Made by a program: the position numbers and the translations under genes. DNA of 64,000 nt, taken from positions 2,776,501-2,840,500 of the forward strand of contig JAHDVF020001251.1 in assembly GCA_022606425.2 (NCBI GenBank), read 5' to 3'. Position 1 is the first letter of the stretch. Every line of letters begins with the position of its first letter. Below the pieces are notes generated by a model, which was not told where the DNA came from, did not search any database, and was given only the letters and a program-made list of their open reading frames with translations. Origin of the DNA: Lepidostoma basale. Taxonomy: Eukaryota > Arthropoda > Insecta > Trichoptera > Lepidostomatidae. Positions 43,701 to 55,700 of the stretch are shown here, piece by piece.

Positions 43701-46700
43701 TTCTTTTTCAAGTGCCCTGTCGGGTCCCCCCAACGTTGGCGATCACCTCGGCGAACCTGTCCCTGTCCTGCCCCGCTCGGAACAGCTCCTCAACACTTCG
43801 GATGCCGGTCCACTCCTTCACGTTTTGCAGCCAGGACATTTGTCTCCTTCCGGGCCCTCGGCGTCCCTCAATTTTTCCCTCCAATATCAGTTGGAGAAGG
43901 TGGTACTTTTCCCCACGCAGTATATGACCCAGATATGAGATCTTTCGGACCTTGATAGTTGATAACAATTCCCTGTCAACTCTAGCTCGCCTTAGGACTT
44001 CGGTATTGGCAACCATGTCTGTCCAGGGAATTCTGAGCATTCGGCGATGGAGCCACATTTCAAATGCTTCCAGTCTGTTCATTGAGTTAACTTTCAGGGT
44101 CAAAGTTTCACACCCGTACAATAAAACAGACCACACATAGCATTTGATCATTCTCTAGCGGAGTTTCAAGTTTACGTTATCATTGCAGAAGAGTGATTTC
44201 ATTTTATTAAACGTAGCTCTTGCTGCCTCGATTCTGCATTTTATTTCTACATCTGGGTCAAGAGATTGTGTTAGTATGCTGCCGAGGTATTTAAATGTTT
44301 CCACCCTTTCAACGTTACGGCCGTTCAAATGCAATACTGATCCACTGTAGTCAAGCCGTCCGAATGTCATCCATTTGGTTTTGCTGATATTTATTGTTAG
44401 CCCCAATCTTTCACCGGACTCGTCAACAAGATTAAGGAGGTCCTGAAGATCGCTGACACTTTCAGCTAATAAAACAGTGTCGTCGGCATATCTTATATTG
44501 TTTATCACAACGCCATTAATTTTCAGTCCTTTCGCCATTAACATTCGTCTAAGAGATCTCATTTTGACTGCATTTATTCTACTTTCATCCCTCATTTGCC
44601 AATTCCGTACACAAGAGTCGGCACAAGAACACCATTATGCAGTGCCATCTTAGCTTTTTTGGATAGCCTTTTTTTTGGGATGACAACATTATATAATTAT
44701 TAAAGTGAATAAAGTAGATTAAAATAAAGTGTTGTTACAAAGTAAAAAATATCTTCATTTATGAATCGGCAACACAAGGTAATGGTAACTTCTTCTAGAC
44801 TTAATGACCTGTTGTTGATTGCATCTCCGTCCTCCTGAGAAATGGAAGGATGGTTGGACGACATAATCCCAGGGCTGCTCACCGTAGAAGAAGAGAAAGA
44901 AGAAGATGAATGTTTTACCTTCGTCGAAGTTCTTGAAGAGTAGATCGACGTGCGCCCTATTCCCCGGCACTCGGTATATTCCTTCCGCCCCCAGACCCTC
45001 GGCCTCGATGAACATGACACACTTCTCTAGGAACAGCGGGACTCCGTTGTTACCCTGAAGAACAATCAAATGAAAAAAAAATTAAATTAAAAGATTACAG
45101 TGAAACCTTGATTAAAGTTTTTATAACCTTTTCCACGCTCTGTTTTATCTATACCCCTACGCGGCACATATTTTCAAATACCTATGTAAGCAATTAAATG
45201 TCAAATTATAGCATTATTGCACGATTTATTGGACTATATAAACAGAACAGATTAAAACATTCCGTATCTTTCGAATGTGGTCACGCTATTCACTCAGCAC
45301 GTGTGTTCCAAATATTACATTGCAGTAAAATAGGTACTAAGTACCAAAAAAAAAAAAAAATAAGTATGCAGTTTTGTTCTATATTACATACTAGCTGACC
45401 CGGCAACGCTTCGCTATTGCTAAATTCGAGTACATAAATAAACCCAATATATATTAAACAAATACAATTAAAGTTCAATAACAATTGGTTTATTTATTGG
45501 ATTAAATGCCATGTGTATGGATGCAAAAATGTGTGTCTATATCTTTAAAACAAAGTTTCAATCCAAGCAAACTCGCTGTGAATTATAAACTTGAATACAT
45601 ATTACTAATGTAATTGAAAAACTATTTTTTGAATATTTTATATGAAATTTAATAATCAAATAAACAATATTATATCACATTTGCAGAAAACATTCATTAT
45701 ATTAAAGAAACAAAACTCTTGATTTTGTTGTCCATGAAATTCACATCAGAGCCAATAAAGTAAGTTTCTACGATCGTGATTTCGGCACTGCGAGTCCGCT
45801 GGCGTGGAATAGTAATATAGATGATAATACTACAAAAGCCTCCCTTCCCGACTTCCACAACTGTATCCCTCGCCGCTCTGCGCCATTGACCTCCTGCCAC
45901 TCGTTTAATGTCATCAGACCATCTTGCTTGTGATCTGCCAGAATTTGTGTAGCTGTTTCTCTTTCGCCACTCCAGGCCAGAAGATCTTATCACCCGTTGT
46001 CCTTGCTTTATGACCGATCCCATTCCATTTAAACATTAGTTATTTTACACGCTGCATCGGCAACTTTGGTCCGATCTTTGATTCATCAATTTTGGGCCCT
46101 GGAATTAAAAAAAAAAAAATTTGAATTGCCATAAGGCGGACACCGAAGAGGCGCATAAGGCAAAATTTAAATTTCCATACAATGAATGAATTACAACTGT
46201 TTTTCACTTGTTTGCTGAAGATATTCTTCATATAAAAGGCAGTTCATGCTATATGCATAATAATAATTAGGCTAATTTGTCAAATTAACTAACTAACTAA
46301 CTAACCATCACGCCGTCTCCCCGAAAGTGTAAGCAGAGAGAATGGACTGTCACACTTTTACTGATGCGGCACTCCATCCTTCTCTTTTCGCCCCGCGGGA
46401 GGCGCGGTGTGATGGGTTGCGAACCTCATCGCCACCAATAGGCATCTCCCGCGCACACTTCGATCGTCCAACACCCACAAAATAAATCTAAAACAAATAA
46501 TATAAAATACAATGATATAAAATAAAATAACAAAATAAAAATAATTTTACACAAAATGTTCTTTTTAGACGGTGCACATATTGTCTATTTAATTTATAAT
46601 ATGTTCCACGTATCCACTGTTTTTTAATTTAGCACATAATGTAATAACACATAATGTTTTTTTCGATGTTGCACATGTTGACTTGGACAATCCGGACTTT

Positions 46701-49700
46701 TGTGTTTATTTAATTTATGTTACACGTATCCACCATTTTTTAAATTATCTGTAATAAGGCACTTAACCAGCAAGAACTTAAAAATAATATTGAAGAAATT
46801 ATTCAAATTGTTATTGGAACAAATGAAAAATTTATTTCTACACCTGTCAAAATTCTTTACAAAAACGATAAAACAAATAAAACCTTTTAATCTGATTAAT
46901 TTGATTAATTTGTCAAATTAATTAAACTAATCAGATTTTAAAGGTTGGTCATGTTAGAAGTCGGAGGAATCGACATGCGTGTATGACTCGTTGTATGAAT
47001 GTGGAGGAAGCTAGAGAGGTTTGCCAGGATAGAGTAGTGTTATGGTCCATTCTCTCTGCCTACCCCTGTGGGGAAACGGCGTGATAACCTGCTACTGTGA
47101 AAGCCCGAGCAACACAAAATTCAGATATGTAGGTGGCACGTTTGGGAATGTGCTTAATTATTGTCTATAAACTGTAAATTTAAAAACCTTACCTGAAATT
47201 AATAATGGAATTTTCATATATGAATGAAAACTACTAAAAGTAGCTTATGTGTAATGTAAAAATGTAAAAATGTAATGTAAAAATTACTTTTAAGTTGATC
47301 AGATTGAAGTTTTTGGTTCGACATCATTATTAAATCATTAGGGAGTTTATTAAATTCTGTAGAGGCTATAAATTGTAAGGATTTTACACCGAATCTAGTT
47401 GAACCCAATGCTTCTTATTCTGTGAGCGCGTATCATGTTGGTGTACGTCCGTATTGAATATTGGTCGAGTATTAGAGTGCGTTGATGACTTTATTATTTG
47501 TAGTATAGTTTTAGTGATCTCTAATTTTGGATGGATTTGAAATGGAATTATTTTCGTCTGAGAATATAGGGCCCTTACATGAGTGTACCACGGTAGACGG
47601 AAAATATTTCTAACAGCCCGATTTTGGATCACCTGAATCTCAGTAGCTTTCTTCTTTGTAATAAAGCCCCAAATACAGGAAAGGTAAGACAGATGAGAAT
47701 GTATCATGGAGTAGTAAACATAAATTGTCTATATTCTTACGCATATATCGAGGTGTGGGATCCATCCTCTGGACATGCGAACTCCAGTATCTTCTGCGTT
47801 GTTTTCCCCATCCTCTGCACATGCGCAATCCATTATCTTCTGCGTTGTCTTCCCCATCCTCAAGCAAATGAAATAACCTGAAATCAATTTAATTATCTTT
47901 GAATATTTTAAATCTCAGCATAATGTAGAATTTAATGGCCAAAAATGGAATATTACTGGACTCTTCCAACTGAAGCAGCTAATGCTGCATATAAGGATAT
48001 GTTTACCTATCACAGCATTTGTTTTCTGAGAAAAACTAAAAAAGCTGAAGTAACTCATAGTGTATTTGGGTATGTGTGCTGCTGGAATTACTCAGTGGAA
48101 TGGAAAATAAAGAAGAATTGCAACATGCATATGCACCAATATGGCTCATTAACAAAATAATTTCAATCCCAATACAAAAATATCCCCATTAGACCAGTGG
48201 TCTCTCACAACCAGGCAATTATTTTATCAAAACTTAATATCTAATCCCAAAGATATAGATTTTCGCCCTGCCAGAACAATTTTACATTAAAATAACATTA
48301 TTAAAATAGATTATACCAATTAACTATTTATTACACAACGAAACGTCATAACCTAAAATGACACGTAAGTAAAACGAATAAATGGATATTGTATATCATT
48401 AGAACTTTCTTATCGTTGCTGTGGTCATTTTAATATTTCCCTGACCAAAGTACGCGTATAAAGAACACCTTTAATTGTATTTTAAATAACTAATTGAAAT
48501 CATAATAATAAAATAACATTAATAAAATAGCGCAATACCATTCAAAATTCTGCCAGTGTAGTTTCTTCATATTCTTGTAGAGCTTCGACGTCCAATATTT
48601 TATATTTTCGCTATCATCCTTTGAAATAACCTGAAAGCTTAGAAAACGAATATCATTAAGTAATCACCGTCGAACGTAAGAGAAACGAATAAGTTTCAGC
48701 CACACGAAAAAATAAGATTTCGTGCATAACCTCAAAATGACGCGTAAAAATTATACTCCCCAAAATTTGGAAGTCTACGACGTACAATTTGACAGTTATA
48801 ATTACTTAAATACAGAAGAAACTGTATTCATTTCAACGGCAAAAGTAACTATTTAAATACTCACCGTAAATACTCAACAAAACCGTTCACTTCCATAGAT
48901 GACAGACATCGTTTACATAGATGACGCGACTAACGATTAGGGATGTGCGATGTGCGATCGACTCACTTTGGTGAGCGGGTGAGCGATGATCCATAAAAAA
49001 AGAGCGGCAGCTCAATGATCCGCTGGGTGAATCGTATATTCGACTCTTTTTAGTGAGTCGACTCTTTTTAGTGAGCTGTTTAGGGATCTGAGTTGAACGG
49101 TTTCGCTCAACAAAGTGAGCCGATTCATTTTTTTTCGGTGATCGAAATCAAATTTTTTGGTTGAGGAGCAAAAAAAAAAAGGTCACCAATAATTTTTTCC
49201 GGCAATCGAAATCCAAATTTTTGGTCGAGGAGCAAAAAAAAAAAAAAAAGTCACCAATAATTTTTTCCGGCAATCGAAATCAAATTTTTTGGTCGAGGAG
49301 CAAAAAAAAAAAAGTCACCAATAATTTTTTCCGGCAATCGAAATCAAAATTTTTGATCGAAAAGGTCACCAATAATTTTTTCCGACAATCGAAATCAAAT
49401 TTTTTGGTCGAGGAGCAAAAAAAAAAAAGGTCAAAATAATTTCAACTCAAAATTGTGAACCGTGGATCGTTAAAAAGAGTCGGCTCACTTGGCAAAACGA
49501 CTCATCTCAGCGAGTCGTGAGTCGTGAAAAAGAGTCGACTCACTTTGCTGAGCGATTCGTTCAGATCAGATCCCTGAGATAAGTCGTTTTGCCCATCCCT
49601 ACTAACGATGACCACACAAAGAGTCAAAATAGCAATGCAAAACGTGCGTGTATTATTAAAGAACGCCACGCTAAGATTCAAATAAGCAACTAATTTGCAT

Positions 49701-52700
49701 CTTATAACGCCAAGCGAATATAGACTCTAAAGATCGATACTCAGGTGATACGAACATGAAGGTCTATACTCGCTCGCACTACGAAAATTTATAAATTTAC
49801 AAAGTTAATTAGAGCTCGATTAATAACAAAAATATGCCTATGCCCACCTATGTCTATCTATTAAGGAAGTGTATCAATATGAAAACGATCTGCCCAGGAA
49901 TAACCCCGGAATCAGTCCACACACACCCGGAAGATTGCCTTTTATTTATATAGATAGATAGATAGATAGAACTAAACTGCATAATTTTTTTTTTTTTAAA
50001 TACTAACATCAAAGATTTAATCAATAATATTAGAATTTGTTTTACAATCTTCAATATGAGCAGAAAATAGCTCATTATTATGAAAAAGGAATCTGGTCGT
50101 GTCCAGGCTCGAACCCATGTCCCCTGGATCAGGAGCCAAGCGTTTACCCCCTAGACCACCACCTGACTTAGTTTTTTTTGTATTTTTTTATTACTTAGTG
50201 TCTATTTTACCACTACCATTCATTAATATTTACTCGGCGCACACAAGCGCAGATAACAAATTAATACTAACGCCATCTGCTGACAAAATTGTAAACTATG
50301 GCACTCGAAGGCGCAAAAACGCGCACTTGATTATCAATGTTTTTTTATGAAATACAATTTTATTTTTGAGAAATTCTTGTAGATATCAGCATCGTGATAG
50401 TTGTACGAATGTCCAAGTGAGCGGGAAATACATTTTTGACAAAAGAGCGCTGTAATATCGGCAGTCAAAGTTCCCGTATCAAGTGTTGATACGGCCGCGT
50501 GTGAGTATGGACTTTTTGCCGCATCAACAGTTGATACGTTAACGTGCAAAGAGTTATGTTAAAAAAAAAAACACATAAAATTTATTTTTTGGTAAAATCA
50601 TGTAGATTAGTTTGTTGCATTTTTTTTTGTATAAGATGAGATATAGACTGAAGAGCCACTCTTTTAAAATCTCTTCCAGTTTTTCTTACTTCGATATTGT
50701 TGATGAATGAATGAGGATATAAAAATCAGATGAATGAGGATGTAAAAATTATTATTATTATTATTATTTTGTTGAATCGCTCTTTACATCATGACAGCAT
50801 GAGCCAAATCCATGTAAAGGGTATTATTATAGCTATCATAGTGATTCTCGTGACATGTGATAGGTAGCTAATCTATCGCCATTTTATTGTCACGTGAATT
50901 CTATACCAGACCATAGACAGTGTGACAATCACACTGCCCTCGCCGGGAATCGAACCCGGAACCTTCGGGGTGGCAATCAATGCACTTACCACTCGGCCAC
51001 GAAGGTCGGCCGAAAATGGAGAAAAGATTGTGAAAAAACTTAACGAATAAAACAAAATGTAAAAACTGTATGTAGTATCGAGTCGAAAACCGAATGACGG
51101 AAGAGAATGGCTAAAATTGAAAGATGTCGGCCATTTACCACGTTGCGCGCCATACGCTGAACAATCACAACGTCACTCGCTGACCAATTAGTAAAAAGAA
51201 GGTGTATTTTGTGCCAATTCATTGTCATTCATCGGATGATAGATGATGTAAAAGTGGCTGTCCGCCCGGTCTGGAACTCAGATCTGACGGAGAGTCAACA
51301 TAACTTTGGGTGTTTGAAAGTATTCGTGAGAGCGTGGATTAATGCATTTGCCGAGGCCGACACTTAGCCGGCCTCCAAGTATATAAGGATGCTGGGGCTA
51401 CTGCTCCTGGATAGAGGGGTTTTTACGGTTGTCTACCCCACCGGAATTCACCGGAATTTGTGCTGTTTCTTGCCCTCTGAGGGTGCGCTGTTTTCCAGCT
51501 GGGAGAGGGAGGTTGCCCCTCTGTGACGGGTCTCGTTCCTCTCCCTCTTGGCCATAATAATAATTTGTGCAGTGGTTTTATTTATTTATTTAATATTATG
51601 AAATGCTTCCTAAACCTCGTCCTTTGTCCTACATGCCAAAAACTGTACTCTACGTTATTATTTTTATTATTTTTTTTTTTTTTCCATCTCGCATTTGTCT
51701 CCTCTGCCTCTCCTGTTCTTCCCGCTGTATAATCCTGCGGTGTATATTTTATCTTTTATATAATGTTCTTGAAATGTTAATGTATTATATATTATGCTTA
51801 TTTATTTATTCAATAAAGTACAGCGGAGCATAGAAGTGAAATTGAGTAGATTAAATGTGGTCTGGCACCCCCTTGTTGTTGCCGTATTTAAATGCAAGTC
51901 CCGGATGGACCGGGGACAGGCCCAGGGAGTGTACGAGCGAGGCTGATAAAAGGGTGCCGCTACGCCCTATAACAGCCTCGGGTATGTGGCGGGAACTTCT
52001 ATGTTCCTTTAAAAAAAAAAAAAAAAACTTCATTGTCAAGAGCGCGTAACTCACATATGTTGAATATTTTCGACGTAAATTGCGGAAAAAAAAACGTAAA
52101 AGCGGGTAATAAATGTAGTAAAATATATCGGGACTGAAATAATTTCATTTGTTAAATCAGGGGACGTAAAATCCAGGTTTCACTATATTATTATTCTTCC
52201 TTATTTTGTATTCAGCAGTCCTTTGAAGCCAATTAGTGCATACAATTTGTTTTTAGCTTATTAATGATTGGAGGGATTAACTTTACCTGTGGTCCCCAGC
52301 CCTGACTGTTAGCAGCGGGGTTCTGACTAGCGTTCTTCTTTGAATCCTTGGACTTCCAATCCTGGAAACATCAACATCCTCAATAATTAAAATCACAGAT
52401 CGATGGCAGTGCACAGTGGTGTTCTTGTACCGTCAATTATATTTATTTGTTTACATCCTCGTTCGTGACTCTTTCTGTCCACGTTCATGTTTCCACATTG
52501 TAGCACGTAACATCCACTATTCTCATTCGCAATTCGAAAGGTAGGTCTCTAATGCATAGCAAAAATTGACAGTCTTAAACCAGCAGTGAAATTATTTAAA
52601 TGTTTGATATTCTCAGGCCTACAATGAAACAATTAAAACATTCGACAGTTTCAGACCACCAGTGAAACAATTAAAACATTTGACAGTCTCAGACCACCAG

Positions 52701-55700
52701 TGAAACTATTCAAATATTTGACAGCCTCCGACCGCCAGTGAAACAATTAAAATGTTTGACAGTCTCAGACCGGCAATGAAACTATTAAAATATTAGTGAC
52801 GGTCTCGGACCGCCAGTGAAACTATTAAAATATACGACAGTCTCAGACCGGCAGTGAAACTATTATAATATTTGACAGTCTTAAACCAGCAGCGAAATTA
52901 TTAAAATGTTTGACAGTCTCAGACCGGCAACGAAGCTGTTAAAATATTAGACAGTCTCAGACCACCAGTGAAACAATTAAAATATTTGACATTCAAATAA
53001 ACATTCTAGCGATAAAATAGATTAGTCATGACCTCAAGACACAGAATGAATGAAGAAAGAATTTTTGTTGATGCTGTCTCGAAATCAAGGTAGATTGTGA
53101 AATCATGATCAAATCAATCAAACAGAAGAATGCAAGGATAGAACAGAGTGGCTACCCATCTTCTCTATTCACTCCAATCGTAGAAATGGCATGATGGAAA
53201 GGTTAGGTTAGGTTATATAGATAGTTTCCAAGACTTAATAATATGAAGAGAGCTACATATATACCTTGGGATGCTGTGGGTGGAGCCGGCCCCACCCTGA
53301 TCTCCGCGTTCTCCCGGTGTCGTTCTCCTGCGTTGAGGACTCTTTGCATGATGAAAGCTGTATGAAAACATATCAAGTATTAACATTATCAATGTTGTTA
53401 ACCCTTAATTGATGGCTTGGTGTGTCACACACCCCAGTGCGTATTTAAAATGTATATTGTATTATACCTGATCATCTAAATCACACGAGGTATAGGGGAC
53501 AGACGGGGGTGTAGTATTGTGCAGCAGATTGTACCCCACCCTGGTGGGGGGTGGACCTCCGCCTCCTTCTCCGCCACTTCCTTCGCTGGACTCCTCTTTG
53601 CCTACGGGTGAAAAAAGCAAATGAATTAATATTTATTAACCCCTAATGTGGGGTTATCTCATTGCGGTTATGACGGATTCTTTACCCGCATCTCTCGCCC
53701 TGTAGCCACTGGGCAATTCCGGGGGCCCTACAAACACTCCGAGACGGGGGGCGCGAGGGGCCGCAACCGCTACCAACCTGCAGATAATAAAACAATTAGA
53801 AATGAGACAACAAACGAAAAACATTTAGGCGACTCATTTGGACACAAAACAGTGTAACAAAGATTAAAAAAAAAAAATACAACTTGAAATAAAAAAATCA
53901 TACATATCAGAAGGAACCCAAATACATATGTCGATGTCAGTGAGGCAGTACTCTTTCCATAATTTGTAATATATTTTTAATTAACACCGCCTCACTGTTG
54001 GTTCTGGGTGATGGAGCAAAGAACAATTGATGTCGGCGCTGTCGAAGGTAATTATCAGGAACAAAAATAAGTATTGCTCCAGAACATAGGGGTTCAGTAG
54101 AGCCCCAAATCAGATTGAAAAAATGCATTGCCATAAATCCTTCCCTCCTCAGTTCGACGGATTTATACCCTAGCATACCCAAGAGAAATTCGTTTGGATA
54201 AAGCCAAGGATATACCCCGTACTCTCTAATGTAGAGGGTTCTCAAGAATTTCTTTTGAACCCTCTCCAACATGAGAGAATACTGAGCCTCGTGAAGACTC
54301 CATATCACGGCACCTCCCTCGAGCCTGCTTCTGACTAAGGAGTTATATAGAGTTCTTAGGACCCGGGTGTCTCTGAAAACCCTTACAGTTCGAAGAACAA
54401 AACCCAGCATCTTCGAATAAACGTCACATACCGTCTTGATCTGAGCACGAAATGTCAATCGACTTTCGTAAATTATTCCAAGATCTCTGACATATACCAG
54501 TCTACTTCATCTTACGATATCATTGGCCTCACATATCTCTCTAATTCTAGTGTTCCTCAGGAGATCTCTTAGTGTCTAGCCTGTTATCCTCATTTTGGAA
54601 GTCTTCAAAACTTGTTTGATCTTGACTGTGTCTATCTTTGCTTCAAAGCCATATGTTATTATTGGTATTACGCCTGCTTTATAGATTATAATCTTACTCT
54701 TAGTGGCCATGTCTTTGTTTTTCCATATTGTGGATTTTAGATAAACACCGTAGAAATGAGATCACTAAGAAGAATGTGTGGGAAAACGTTGTATGATAGA
54801 ATACCGAACGATGAAATAAGAAAGAAATGTAAGGCAGATGACTGCATCATGGATAAAATTTAAACAGGATCCCTGAGATGGTTTGGACATATGGAACGAA
54901 TGGATGTGAGTAAAATGGTTAAAAAGTTGTATACAAGCAACGTGAGTGGAAAAAGAAGCCGAGGACGACCGAGGAAAACATGGCATGACCAAATTAATCA
55001 ATTACTAAAAGGCGGCCACATTCGAAGTCGGAATAATCGACGTGCGTACATGGTGCGATGTATAAATGTAGAGGAAGCCCGAGAGGTATGCCAGGACAGA
55101 GCATTGTGGCGATCCATCATCTCTGCCTACCCCTCTGGGGAAATTGCGTGATGGTTAGTTAGTTAGTTTTTAGAGCACCAGAGATTGCAGCTGCCTTGTT
55201 GACATGGGCTTGTATTTCTTTCCGCAAATCTGCTCCTCCAACCAGGTCTATGCCTAGATATCTAAAGATTCTGTTCTATGGGTTGATTCTCTACATCCAG
55301 GTTGCATGTTTTTGGTATTTTAGAGAGAGTCATTAATTCTTTCCATGTGTCCAAACCACTTACATGCATTCCATCACTTCTTATATTTTCATTTGACACT
55401 CTATCATTTACACTAATATTAGGTTAGATAGTTAGTTGTTCAGTTACATAATAACATTTTAACCTCAAAACTTAGTAAAAAATTGTGTATGTTCTTAATT
55501 GTATGCGTCTAAGAGCGAGTGATGCATATACCTCTTCCTGTATGGTTTGTGGTGTTGCTTGCTCGCTCCCACCGTCCTCCGCCCCACTCCCATCCGGCCC
55601 ACCTCTTCTTCCACGCTGGAGCACTCACTGTCAGTCTCGGAGAAAGCTGAAAGCGTAATCAGAAGGTTTAATAGAGGGCCGGAAATGCTATTGGTGGGTT

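Noticed and set aside
49161..49439. 92-codon Lys-rich frame
   Set aside because: It arises from the ~62-bp tandem units and their poly-A runs inside the hAT-type MITE.
50936..51008. Possible tRNA gene on the minus strand
   Set aside because: Boxes A and B are present, but the acceptor stem has no 3' partner and the sequence continues into the shared SINE1 body.
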